Shown: positions 7,916 to 15,596 of the stretch, in pieces
Position numbering within the stretch: position 1 is the first letter of the stretch
Layout of the letters: every line of letters begins with the position of its first letter
Source of the DNA: Ruminococcaceae bacterium UBA3753
Lineage (GTDB): Bacteria > Bacillota > Clostridia > Oscillospirales > Acutalibacteraceae
Assembly: GCA_002372375.1 (NCBI GenBank)
Contig: DFGJ01000030.1
Location: 1-24,364, forward strand
Direction: 5' to 3'
DNA length: 24,364 nucleotides
Notes under the pieces: generated by a model
Database searches by the model: none
Told to the model about the DNA's origin: nothing
What the model saw: the letters and a program-made list of their open reading frames with translations, nothing else
Translations under genes and position numbers: made by a program

Positions 7916-8280
7916 TTTAATTTTACTTTTTATGTGAAAACTACCCGAACAACCAAAGTATTAACAAAGTAAAAAATGTTTCTATACCTTAAGTTAACAA
8001 GTTAACAGTAAGTGCATCTATGAACTCTTTGATGTCAAATTTACTGATGCCGTCCACTTTTTTACCAGTTCCAACATGTTTAATCTAATAGAGAATTTTA
8101 ATTCTACTTTTTATGGAAAATTACCCGAACAATCAAAGTATAAACAAAGTAAAAAATGTTTCTAGACCTTAAATTAACAAGTTAACAATAACTCTATTAT
8201 TCGAAAAGTGCATTCACGAAATCTTTGGCGTCAAATTCGCTGATATCATCTATCTTTTCTCCTGTGCCAACATATTTAAT
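7916..8280. repeat. Tandem duplication of the ftsY 3' end and its downstream flank
   Basis: Copies at 7916-8084 and 8097-8280 are offset by 181 bases in the flank. The ~92-base downstream flank differs at 7 positions (about 92 percent identity). The ~75-base coding part differs at 19 (about 75 percent). Higher divergence in the coding part than in the flank is unexpected for a single tandem duplication. Confidence 0.85.
7989..8084 (-). pseudogene. Fragment of a second ftsY 3' end
   Basis: The minus strand reads IKHVGTGKKVDGISKFDIKE and then FIDAL, followed by TVNLLT and a stop. The intact ftsY ends with IKYVGTGEKIDDISEFDAKD and then FVNALFE. The replacements are mostly conservative (Tyr/His, Ile/Val, Asp/Glu, Val/Ile, Asn/Asp), so this copy probably diverged while it was still a working ftsY. 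The rest of the gene is absent. Confidence 0.85.
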
Positions 8281-9111
8281 AGGGACTTTAAGCTCATTCT
8301 TTATAGCCAGAACTATACCGCCCTTTGCCGTACCGTCTAATTTGGTTAAGACCAAACCGGTTACATTGGTTATTTTTTTAAATTCTTTAACCTGCGAAAT
8401 GGCATTCTGCCCTGTTGTAGCGTCTACTATAAGCAATGTTTCAACAAAAGAATCAGGTAATCCCTTTTCTATAACCCTATTTATTTTAGACAGCTCATCC
8501 ATTAAATTTTTCTTATTGTGTAATCTACCGGCAGTATCGAGAATAACGTATTCTACTTTTCGCGCTTTAGCAGCATTAATGGAATCATACGCAACAGCAG
8601 CAGGGTCTGATCCCTCCTTTTGCTTTATTATTGTCACACCTACTCTTTTTGCCCAAATTTCTAACTGATCTATAGCAGCGGCCCGAAAAGTATCTGCAGC
8701 ACTAAGGAGTACAGTTTTTCCATTGTTTTTGTAAAGATTCGCCAGCTTCCCTATAGTTGTGGTTTTTCCAACGCCATTTACACCTACCACGAGTATAGCG
8801 TGCGGGTACGTTATTTCCTTTTTTTCTGCCTCACCTTGCTCTTCTAAAATCTCTACCAATATTTCCTTCAAATGCTCTTTTATTTTATCCGCACCTGTTA
8901 GTTTCTCTTTTCTAACAACGTCTTTAAGTTTTTCACAAATCTTTTCGGTAGTTTCAACACCAACATCAGCAGAAATCAAGATTTCTTCAAGTTCTAAAAA
9001 AAAGTCTTCATCTATTTTAGTAAATTTCTGCAAAATACCATTTATTTTGCCAACCATGTTGTCTTTTGTTTTTTTAAGACCATCTTTTATCTTACCAAAT
9101 ATTTTAAACAT
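8197..9111 (-). CDS. ftsY: Signal recognition particle receptor FtsY
   Basis: This SRP-family GTPase docks SRP-ribosome complexes at the membrane. The 304-residue protein lacks the long acidic A domain of E. coli FtsY, as is common in Firmicutes. The N domain spans about 1-95. The G domain has the P-loop GVNGVGKTTT (about 109-118), DTFRAAAIDQL, DTAGR and the base-specificity motif TKLDGTAKGG, and ends with VGTGEKIDDISEFD. The start ATG has GGGAGTG twelve bases upstream. It stands alone; the usual smc and ffh neighbours are not here. No strong promoter is evident. A diverged duplicate of its last 25 codons follows. Confidence 0.97.
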   Translation of the reverse strand: MFKIFGKIKDGLKKTKDNMVGKINGILQKFTKIDEDFFLELEEILISADVGVETTEKICEKLKDVVRKEKLTGADKIKEHLKEILVEILEEQGEAEKKEITYPHAILVVGVNGVGKTTTIGKLANLYKNNGKTVLLSAADTFRAAAIDQLEIWAKRVGVTIIKQKEGSDPAAVAYDSINAAKARKVEYVILDTAGRLHNKKNLMDELSKINRVIEKGLPDSFVETLLIVDATTGQNAISQVKEFKKITNVTGLVLTKLDGTAKGGIVLAIKNELKVPIKYVGTGEKIDDISEFDAKDFVNALFE

Positions 9112-9237
9112 AACTTATAAATCACTCCCAACCATAACCACAAACTGTAACCAATATAACAAAAAATATGAAAAATAGAAATGTTATCTCAGCGTCTTTA
9201 TTTTGCCAAAATAGAATAAAAAATATAAGTTTTAGTA

Positions 9238-9266
9238 TTGACTTTCGTATTTCTTTATGATATAAT
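9238..9266 (+). promoter_or_regulatory. Near-consensus promoter of the 480-residue exported protein
   Basis: -35 TTGACT (9238-9243), 17-base spacer, -10 TATAAT (9261-9266), preceded by TGA, which makes an extended -10. It is the best promoter in the window and predicts high expression. Confidence 0.9.
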
Positions 9267-9275
9267 GTATTTATA

Positions 9276-9293
9276 CTGTTAATTTATTAACAG
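9276..9293 (+). promoter_or_regulatory. Perfect 18-base palindrome at the transcript 5' end
   Basis: CTGTTAATTTATTAACAG lies about ten bases after the -10 box, so it spans or just follows the predicted start site. It could be a repressor operator or, as RNA, a 5' stem-loop that stabilises the message. Confidence 0.65.
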
Positions 9294-9323
9294 TTAGATT
9301 TATTTTTTAAGGAGTGTTTATAT

Positions 9324-10766
9324 ATGAGTAGACCTTTTACATATTCAAAAACTCTTACGGGGGCATGTGGTGGCGTTATATTTATTGGTATGACTGCAAG
9401 TAGTGTTTCTGCGGTTGATGAAAAAACTTTCAATTGTGTGAATGAATTTTTGATGTCAATTTGCAATGTGGAAGATGATAACTATAAGGGACCAGCAAAA
9501 AGATTAAAAGAGTATAGTTTAAATCTTTATTTAAAATTTATAGATTTCTGCATAAAGAATTTTGAGAATTATGATGGTATGCGGGAGAGTATAGAGTTTT
9601 TGTCGCATATTATATACAACAAAAATTTTATTGTTATTGGAGATATAGAAGACCTTAGAAATCGTTATGCAGAAATTATAAAAGTAAAAAACGTGACAGA
9701 ACCTTATGTGAAAAAAGAATATAATGCATCGACAAATTGTTTAGATGCAGCTGTAGAAAATATTAATAAATATGTTACTCACTGTGCTTGTTCTGTTACA
9801 GAAGAGAGAATTGCAAAAAGAGTGTTCTATGATTTTTGTAACAAAATGGTGCTTTTGAGAGAAATATTAGCTAACAGAGGGCAGAATTTGCCGCTTTTTA
9901 AGGGTGTTGCTAAAGATTCTTTGTTATTTGGTTATGAGGATGCGAACAGATGTCTTGAAAAAAAAATTGAAGATGCTGAAAAAAGCGAGAATATGAGTGA
10001 GAATAAAGAAGATTGCATAAGAAAACTTAAAGAGGATAAAGCTGAAAAGGAAATTGGTTATAATCAACTAGGCGCAGAATTATGGGGTGCAATATTGCAA
10101 TTAACCAAATACAAAATGAACTTTTCGCCTATCAAAGATTACTTCGTGCCTCTTCGTAAGATATTTTGTGCAAAAAATAATGAAATATCTATGGACCCCA
10201 ATAGCAATCACAGGATACTGTTTAAAAGAGATATATTTTTTGGTTCTCGATTGTCAGCAAAGGGCTATGTGTATGAGAAGCAAGGTTTTATTCATTACAA
10301 ATTTAAATATTGGAATTTAGAATTGAAAAGAGAAGTGGAGCAGGAGCAATTTATAAAATTGAATCCCTTGTTGTGCAGGTGGATTCTAGAAACAGTTAAA
10401 GCAAAAAACACCGACAAGGTTATTGTAGACAAAAGCTTAGAGAAAAACAATGTGTTAGCAGAAAATAAAGATAAAAAGCTTTTGAATAAAAAGTGTAATA
10501 GGGAGGTAAGTCCTGTTGCGAAAAAACAGTCTGTCCTGTTTAAGGTTATGAAATTTGATTTGTCAACATCTGCTAAACAAAACTTGGTAGGGAATAAAAG
10601 CGAAGAAAGAGGTATAGAGCTAGACGAAGATAAAGGGGACGAAGAGGTTAAAAAAGATGATAGTAAAGGGATTGGAAAAAAGACCAAATTTTTTGAGATT
10701 ACTAAAATAGCCAAGAATGGTATACAAGGCACACAAATTGGCGATATAAAGTCAGATGTATATTAA
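9324..10766 (+). CDS. Exported hypothetical protein, 480 residues
   Basis: I do not recognise the family. Residues 1-30 form a clear Sec signal: MSRPFTYSK, then an apolar core GACGGVIFIGM, ending in SSVSA before VDEK, a good signal peptidase I site. The mature part is mostly helical in character and hydrophilic. A charged coiled-coil-like stretch covers about 210-245 (EKKIEDAEKSENMSENKED). A possible beta-rich segment covers about 285-345. A low-complexity charged tail (about 370-480) is rich in Lys, Asp and Glu. There are no transmembrane segments after the signal, so the protein should be secreted or cell-surface. AAGGAG sits ten bases before the ATG. It is monocistronic with a very strong promoter. 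In a host-associated organism it is a candidate effector, but that is inference. Confidence 0.85.
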   Translation: MSRPFTYSKTLTGACGGVIFIGMTASSVSAVDEKTFNCVNEFLMSICNVEDDNYKGPAKRLKEYSLNLYLKFIDFCIKNFENYDGMRESIEFLSHIIYNKNFIVIGDIEDLRNRYAEIIKVKNVTEPYVKKEYNASTNCLDAAVENINKYVTHCACSVTEERIAKRVFYDFCNKMVLLREILANRGQNLPLFKGVAKDSLLFGYEDANRCLEKKIEDAEKSENMSENKEDCIRKLKEDKAEKEIGYNQLGAELWGAILQLTKYKMNFSPIKDYFVPLRKIFCAKNNEISMDPNSNHRILFKRDIFFGSRLSAKGYVYEKQGFIHYKFKYWNLELKREVEQEQFIKLNPLLCRWILETVKAKNTDKVIVDKSLEKNNVLAENKDKKLLNKKCNREVSPVAKKQSVLFKVMKFDLSTSAKQNLVGNKSEERGIELDEDKGDEEVKKDDSKGIGKKTKFFEITKIAKNGIQGTQIGDIKSDVY

Positions 10767-11416
10767 GAAAAAGATAATATAGGTCATTGCATAAATCTTT
10801 ATAACTTAAGACGGGAATCTAATCTTTCATCACAAAAGATTGAGTTTGGTCTAAAATATAAAAACAATGAGTTTATACCTTCTCTGCCGTTTTTTGATCA
10901 ACAAAGTTGATAATAGTGTGTCTCTATTTTGAATCCATAATATCCAGACAATTTAAGAAATGTAGATCTAGATAGCGCAGTTAACCTCGAAATAAGGCGG
11001 TGCCGGTTTTTGAGGTTAGCTTTTATGGTTTGGACATTATTAAAACCTAAATGAAAAACCATACGTATTTATTGTAAAAACATGTTGGGAGGCTACTATC
11101 CAATCGATATGCAAAAGCCTGTAATTATAAAGAAACGAGTTTCGAACCATTGTTTATAGTTTTTCAAAAAGAGTGTATCGGAAGGTAGTATTTAAAATTA
11201 TTTGTAATTTTAATATTTTTGTTTATAAAAATTAGTTTTATTTGTTTAGTTTGTTTATTTGGAGGTATGTGTTTGCAAATTACATCAGGATAATCACAAG
11301 GTGCCGCAGTGTAAACTACTATAAAACTATTAAATAAAAAATATTTTTAATTAATACAACTTCATAAAAGCTTATTTTTATAAAAAAATTCAAACTAAGT
11401 TATTTGTAAAAAAGTG
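10767..11416. other. 650-base gap before tRNA-Leu
   Basis: No convincing gene is present. GGAGG at 11261-11265 precedes only short frames. Two short hairpins lie near 10821-10843 (AATCTTT / AAAGATT) and 10898-10913 (ATCAAC / GTTGAT). The strong hairpin at 10979-11024 is listed separately. The rest is AT-rich. Confidence 0.5.
10979..11024 (+). terminator. 14-bp hairpin with short T-run, possible terminator
   Basis: The arms are 10979-10992 (AGTTAACCTCGAAA) and 11008-11021 (TTTTGAGGTTAGCT), pairing with two G-T wobbles. A small inner GGC/GCC stem sits in the loop, and TTTT follows at 11021-11024. It lies 210 bases after the exported-protein gene. The T-run is short, so it may instead be a structured 3' UTR element. 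Confidence 0.5.
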
Positions 11417-11445
11417 TTGCTATGTTTATGCCAATGATTTAAAAT
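11417..11445 (+). promoter_or_regulatory. Promoter of tRNA-Leu
   Basis: -35 TTGCTA (11417-11422), 17-base spacer, -10 TAAAAT (11440-11445). It ends 11 bases before the mature tRNA, as expected for a single tRNA unit. Confidence 0.75.
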
Positions 11446-11456
11446 AAGAGTATTGG

Positions 11457-11543
11457 GCCGGTGTGCTGGAATTGGCAGACGGGGCAGACTCAAAATCTGT
11501 TGTTGGCAACGACGTGTGGGTTCAAGTCCCACCACCGGCACCA
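11457..11543 (+). tRNA. tRNA-Leu (CAA anticodon)
   Basis: This is an 87-nt class II tRNA. The acceptor stem GCCGGTG pairs with CACCGGC. The anticodon stem GCAGA/TCTGT encloses loop CTCAAAA, so the anticodon is CAA, reading UUG. A long variable arm (about TTGTTGGCAACGACG) fits leucine. The T-loop region GGGTTCAAGTCCC is intact, and the 3' CCA (11541-11543) is encoded. Confidence 0.97.
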
Positions 11544-11689
11544 TAGAGGTTTTTTGGTTTTGTGTTGTTGTTGTCGCAATGTCTTGGGGTTGTGGTACGC
11601 TTTAGCGTGTCACTGCTCGGTGATGCTGTCGTTGGTTTTGCGGTTTTAGTTGTTTTTACTTTGGGTTTGCTTTTTGTTGTTTATCGTGT

Positions 11690-13039
11690 CTATTTAAGTT
11701 TTTCTCTGAAAACATCTAAGTAGGTGCGCGGGTGATTTCTCGTCGTGTTGTCGCTTCTTTCCAGTTGTCTAAGAGGAAGTTTTGTTTGCTTTTTTGTGCT
11801 TTTTTGTATAGCTCTTTTTATTTGCTTGACTCTGTTTTTCGTAGATTCAATGTATTTGGGTTCCAAAATGTCAAAAAGGCTAGCTTCGATTTGTTTGTCC
11901 GTTAGTGACAGTATTTTGTTCGCTAGATTCTTATCCATGTGAGGGCGATTGATTTGGCCTTCATGGTTTACTAAAGGCGAGCTGCCCCAAAGTGGAAAGC
12001 TGTTGCAGTTGTCGTATATTCCAAAAGAAAGATCATTATCGTAACCAACTAAGTGTTTTGGTGTACCGTCTTGTGTCGTAATTATGGAGTAATTCCAGGG
12101 GCATCTGTCGGTCTGGGTGCAAATGCAGTCTAAAACTTCCAGGTTGTATAGATCGTTTATAAAAGACGGTAATACGTTTTTGTTACGTAATTTTTTTCTG
12201 AATTCAAAAAAATCTATTCCACGTGCATCATCGCTTAAGCATCCGTCTATCTCTGGATTTCCCGCTATTTCTAAAGTAGCCATCTGGCAGTTAATGACTA
12301 TGTTTTCAAGGCCTAAAATCTCCGCTATTCTTTTGGTAGCGATGTTTCTAATTTTTGAATCGAAAAAATTTTTACCCACATTTAATAAATTCCAGACTTC
12401 AGAATTATGGTGCGCAATCACATTTTCGGGGTACTTAAAAAATTTAATTCCCTCATTTGTCCGGAATTTGATTACAGTCGATCTTGTGCCACTTGCGTTT
12501 TTTACGCCGTTTTTGGGCACTTTTATTATAACTGGCGGGCGCGTGTACTTTAATTCTTGAAATTTAACATCTTTTTCCAACAATCTTATTTCCAGCTCGT
12601 TCATTCCTAAATTAAAACCAATGCTTCCACAAATTTCACCATTTCTTGCCCAACCTAGCCATCCTTTCTTCTCTACATTTGCTCTGTACCAAATGTTATA
12701 TTTTTCTTGAAGTACACCTGTTAGTTTTATTCTTATAGCTTCAATAAAGGCGTCTTTTGCACGTTTTTGAAATCCACTTAAGTTACTTATATAGCCGCTA
12801 ATTCTACCGTCAGTAGTGTAAACAGAGCAGAGAACACTTTCATTGTATTGCCTATCGCCTAAATCTATTTTTAACTGTTTTTCATTGGTATTACGATTAT
12901 TAATCTTAATTATTTGATGATTTTGTATCCCTGAATCGTAATTTGTAGCAGAGCAGTTTATAGAAGGTGAAAAAACGAAAAAAGCACAAGTTAAGAAAGA
13001 AAAAAGTAGATTAAATAAAGTCTTTTTAACTTTCCCCAT
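11690..13039 (-). CDS. Exported ChW-repeat protein with predicted kinase-like domain
   Basis: The 449-residue protein starts at the ATG at 13039-13037, which has AAAGGA nine bases upstream. A longer frame runs to 13186, but the promoter at 13113-13141 lies inside it. Residues 1-31 are a Sec signal ending SINCSA. Residues about 61-156 look like two ChW repeats, a clostridial surface module: EAIRIKLTG closes the first, and GWLGWARNGEICGSIG marks the second. Residues about 187-391 resemble the atypical (PI3/4-kinase, HipA, Fam20-like) kinase fold. STVIKFRTNEG and FFK (Lys202) fit nucleotide-binding strands. TDRCPWNY (Asp311, Asn316) fits the D-R-x-x-x-N catalytic loop, with Cys where His is usual, and GYDNDLSFG (Asp334, Asp336) fits the metal-binding motif. 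A basic tail follows. Substrate is unknown. It converges on tRNA-Leu. Confidence 0.75.
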   Translation of the reverse strand: MGKVKKTLFNLLFSFLTCAFFVFSPSINCSATNYDSGIQNHQIIKINNRNTNEKQLKIDLGDRQYNESVLCSVYTTDGRISGYISNLSGFQKRAKDAFIEAIRIKLTGVLQEKYNIWYRANVEKKGWLGWARNGEICGSIGFNLGMNELEIRLLEKDVKFQELKYTRPPVIIKVPKNGVKNASGTRSTVIKFRTNEGIKFFKYPENVIAHHNSEVWNLLNVGKNFFDSKIRNIATKRIAEILGLENIVINCQMATLEIAGNPEIDGCLSDDARGIDFFEFRKKLRNKNVLPSFINDLYNLEVLDCICTQTDRCPWNYSIITTQDGTPKHLVGYDNDLSFGIYDNCNSFPLWGSSPLVNHEGQINRPHMDKNLANKILSLTDKQIEASLFDILEPKYIESTKNRVKQIKRAIQKSTKKQTKLPLRQLERSDNTTRNHPRTYLDVFREKLK

Positions 13040-13112
13040 CGTGTTAATCCTTTCTTCAAAAAATATGTATTTATAATCTAAATGATAGATCATAAATAAC
13101 AAATAATATGCT

Positions 13113-13141
13113 ATTTTAACTAAAAAATAGAAAAATAGCAA
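13113..13141 (-). promoter_or_regulatory. Promoter of the ChW/kinase-like gene
   Basis: Minus strand -35 TTGCTA (13141-13136), 17-base spacer, -10 TAAAAT (13118-13113). It is identical in both hexamers and spacing to the mgsA-like and tRNA-Leu promoters. Its position supports the start at 13039. Confidence 0.75.
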
Positions 13142-13279
13142 CCATTTTTTTCTTCTGATGAATTTCTTTTGTGCCTCACTGTTCACAATTTTTATGCTAA
13201 ATATAGCTAATTTTCATGATTATAAAATAAAGTGTTCCTAAAACGATTTTTGCTTTACGTATCTTTATTTAAATTCAGA

Positions 13280-13308
13280 AAGACATTTTTATAATTTTGT
13301 GCTATAAT
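13280..13308 (+). promoter_or_regulatory. Promoter of the queT-trkH region
   Basis: -10 TATAAT (13303-13308) is preceded by TGC (extended -10). The -35 is AAGACA (13280-13285) with a 17-base spacer. It precedes a leader of about 245 bases. Confidence 0.75.
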
Positions 13309-13554
13309 TAGCCTGGTGTCTGTTTAGATTTAAAGGGGGGTCCCTTCGTTGTGGGGAAAATGTTAATTGTAGTGAAGGTATGAAGGTTGTATTAGGAATT
13401 TTTTAGGTTTTCGGGAGAAAATAGGTTCTCGCGTTTTCGGTCCTGCCTTTTGAGCTTGCGAAATTGTTTTTTCGTTTTTTAATTTAAGATTTGTATGGTC
13501 TTCACTGTTTTTTGTGAATGTTTGGTTGTTTTATTCTTTTAGGGTGGTGCGAAT
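13309..13554 (+). promoter_or_regulatory. Long 5' leader of queT, possible attenuator
   Basis: Between promoter and queT lie about 245 bases with G-rich blocks (GGGGGG near 13335), a GAGAA/TTCTC hairpin near 13415-13430, and a small CGAAA/TTTCG hairpin at 13459-13474 followed by six T. This layout fits an attenuator or riboswitch. queT genes are often under preQ1 riboswitches, but I could not match the known preQ1 consensus sequences here. Confidence 0.35.
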
Positions 13555-14112
13555 TTGGTGCAGATGAGCAAAACAGGTAATTTAAATTTTTCAGTAAAGG
13601 TTGGTAGTCTGGTAAAAGTTGCTGTTATAGCGGTTTTTTATGTTCTTTTGACGTATATTTCCGCCTCTTTTGGACTTGCATATTTCCCTGTGCAGGTTAG
13701 ATTTTCGGAATCGCTTTGTTTTTTGCCCATTGTTATGCCGGAGGCAGTGTTCGGGTTAACTTTAGGGTGCTTAATTTCAAACTTAACAAGTCCCTTCGGA
13801 GTATTGGATGTAATTTGTGGCGCTTTAGCCACATTTGTCTCTTCATTTTTGACTTTAAAATTGCAAAAATTTAAAGTGCGTGACTTGCCTTTACTGTCAA
13901 TGGTTCCTCCTGTAGTTATAAGTCCTTTAGTTGTTAGTTTAGTAATTGGCCTTTTTAGTCCAGAAGGATTTTCCTTGACTGCGTATTTTGTGACTTTCTT
14001 TAGCATAATGATGGGCGAATTAGTAGCATGCTGTGCGTTGGGTGTCCCGCTTTACTTGTTTTTTAGCCAGAAGTCAAAGCTAATTGAAAAGATGTTGGGA
14101 TATAGGGTATAA
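13555..14112 (+). CDS. queT: QueT-family queuosine-precursor transporter (ECF S component)
   Basis: This 185-residue hydrophobic protein with about five to six membrane segments fits the substrate-binding S component of an energy-coupling-factor importer for a queuosine precursor (preQ0/preQ1). The family hallmarks are present: QVRFSESLCFLPIVMPEAVF, then GLTLGCLISNL and GVLDVICGALATFVSSFLT. Possible starts are TTG 13555, GTG 13558 and ATG 13564. AGGGTGG at 13541-13547 best serves the first two. It would need the shared ECF ATPase/T module encoded elsewhere. A micro-ORF and trkH follow at once, so they are probably cotranscribed. Queuosine salvage fits a nutrient-dependent lifestyle. Confidence 0.88.
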   Translation: MVQMSKTGNLNFSVKVGSLVKVAVIAVFYVLLTYISASFGLAYFPVQVRFSESLCFLPIVMPEAVFGLTLGCLISNLTSPFGVLDVICGALATFVSSFLTLKLQKFKVRDLPLLSMVPPVVISPLVVSLVIGLFSPEGFSLTAYFVTFFSIMMGELVACCALGVPLYLFFSQKSKLIEKMLGYRV

Positions 14113-14178
14113 ATGGCAAACTACACACTGAAGGCTGTGATTTTGTGTATGTTTTTCGTTTTGAAGCAAAGGTGGTAA
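14113..14178 (+). CDS. 21-codon micro-ORF between queT and trkH
   Basis: An ATG directly abuts the queT stop (TAAATG). The frame encodes MANYTLKAVILCMFFVLKQR and a final W, hydrophobic in the middle. Its stop (TAA, 14176-14178) is three bases before the likely trkH start, and its last codons contain the trkH ribosome binding site. It may be a translational-coupling leader rather than a functional peptide. Confidence 0.35.
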   Translation: MANYTLKAVILCMFFVLKQRW

Positions 14179-14181
14179 CGT

Positions 14182-15549
14182 ATTTTAAAAAAATTAAAAA
14201 ATATTTCTGCCGTGCAGCTTATAGTTATCAGTTTTTTGTTAATTATTTTGTTTGGTGCTGCTCTGCTGTGTGTACCGTCTTTTACAAAATTTAACAGTCG
14301 TGTTAATTTCGTGGATGCTTTGTTTACCGCGGCATCGGCCACGTGTGTTACAGGACTTTCGGTTTTTGACACTTATACAGGTTGGTCTATTCTAGGGCAG
14401 CTGGTGATTTTATTTTTGATTCAGCTCGGTGGCTTGGGGATGGTGACTTTTACAACAGCCACCACACTTTTTTTTCGAAAGAAACTGGATCTAAAAGAGT
14501 TGCAGCTTGCAAAAGAGCACACCAATAGCGAAGTAATAAATATAGCGAGTTTAGTCAAAACTATTTTGCTAAGTACTTTCTTATTTGAGGCAATAGGTGC
14601 CGCGATCCTTTGTATAAGATTTATTCCACAGTTTGGAGCAAAAGGAATATTCGGTGCGGTTTTTATGGCTGTATCTTCGTACTGCAATGCTGGGTTTGAT
14701 GTTTTAGGTTTTTTGTCACCGAGCGAAGGAAGTCTCACATTTTACAAAACAGATGCTTTAGTTTCTTTAACTTTAGCGTTTTTAACTATATTTGGAGGCA
14801 TAGGCTTCATAGTTATGCGCGATTTTTGGTCTTTTTTAGTTAAGAGAGTAAAAAATAAGGATCCATCTGCAAAGTTGCATGTACATACCATAATTGTTTT
14901 GGTAGTAACTTTGGTACTTTTGTTTTTTAGTACAGTTTTTTTTATGCTTTTTGAGTCCGATGGGGTTTTGTCAGATTTAAAGTTCTCACAAAAGTTTTTG
15001 GCATCGTTTTTTTATTCGGCAAGCATAAGAACAGCTGGATTTTTTTCAGTTCCGATTGCTCCACAAAAAGTTATTACAAAAATAATTACTATATTTTTTA
15101 TGTTTATAGGAGCATCACCTTCTTCAACGGGTGGAGGAATTAAAACAACAACTTTTTTAACACTGATAATGACTTGCGCATGTGTGCTAAAAGGTAAGGA
15201 AGATCCAACTATTTTTAAACACAGAATATCCAAATTTACGGTTTACAAAGCAATTACCATATTGACGTTATTCTTACTTTTGTTTTTGATTTTTTCTTTT
15301 TTAATATCTATAATCGAAATGACTTTACCTTTTTTAGATGTTGCCTACGAAGTAGTTTCTGCACTATCCACCACAGGGCTTAGTACCGGAATCACAGCTA
15401 GCCTCAGTTCTGTTTCTAAGTTTTTGATTTGTCTGGCAATTTTTACTGGCAGAGTAGGTCCAATATCTTTGCTTTTAGCAATAAATATAAAAAAACATGG
15501 AAGGGGTGTTGATAAAATTTTGCCTGATAGTAAAATTGTTGTGGGGTAG
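14182..15549 (+). CDS. TrkH/KtrB-family potassium transporter subunit
   Basis: This is the ion-conducting membrane subunit of a Trk/Ktr K+ uptake system. Four pore-loop filters, each centred on a conserved glycine, are visible: SATCVTGLS, SSYCNAGFDV, SIRTAGFFSV and STTGLSTGI, between paired membrane helices. Family homology extends to ILKKLKNISAVQ before the first usual start (GTG 14212). The only codon after the upstream stop that suits the site GGTGG (14170-14174) is ATT at 14182, giving 455 residues. GTG 14212 would give 445 and has no ribosome binding site. The regulatory RCK subunit (KtrA/TrkA), often adjacent, is absent. It lies downstream of queT and the micro-ORF, with 47 bases before the next gene. 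Confidence 0.92.
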   Translation: MLKKLKNISAVQLIVISFLLIILFGAALLCVPSFTKFNSRVNFVDALFTAASATCVTGLSVFDTYTGWSILGQLVILFLIQLGGLGMVTFTTATTLFFRKKLDLKELQLAKEHTNSEVINIASLVKTILLSTFLFEAIGAAILCIRFIPQFGAKGIFGAVFMAVSSYCNAGFDVLGFLSPSEGSLTFYKTDALVSLTLAFLTIFGGIGFIVMRDFWSFLVKRVKNKDPSAKLHVHTIIVLVVTLVLLFFSTVFFMLFESDGVLSDLKFSQKFLASFFYSASIRTAGFFSVPIAPQKVITKIITIFFMFIGASPSSTGGGIKTTTFLTLIMTCACVLKGKEDPTIFKHRISKFTVYKAITILTLFLLLFLIFSFLISIIEMTLPFLDVAYEVVSALSTTGLSTGITASLSSVSKFLICLAIFTGRVGPISLLLAINIKKHGRGVDKILPDSKIVVG

Positions 15550-15596
15550 AGTGGTATTCATAGGTAGTATTTCAAAGGAAGGGAAGTGTCCAAATT

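Noticed and set aside
10295..10732. 145-codon minus-strand open frame
   Set aside because: It is the antisense of the charged tail of the exported protein. Its Ser/Leu/Phe-rich composition mirrors Lys/Glu/Asp codons on the real strand.
11258..11336. Short peptide gene after TTGGAGG at 11259
   Set aside because: The only frames are 8 to 24 codons long, with no recognisable features.
11461..11649. 62-codon plus-strand open frame
   Set aside because: It starts inside tRNA-Leu and has no plausible start signals.
13040..13186. 49-residue N-terminal extension of the ChW/kinase-like protein
   Set aside because: The promoter lies within it, and the ATG at 13039 has both a ribosome binding site and a signal peptide.
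13415..13480. Class I preQ1 riboswitch before queT
   Set aside because: AGGTTC is present, but the CACC and A-rich pseudoknot parts are not found in the right order, so only an unspecified leader is reported.
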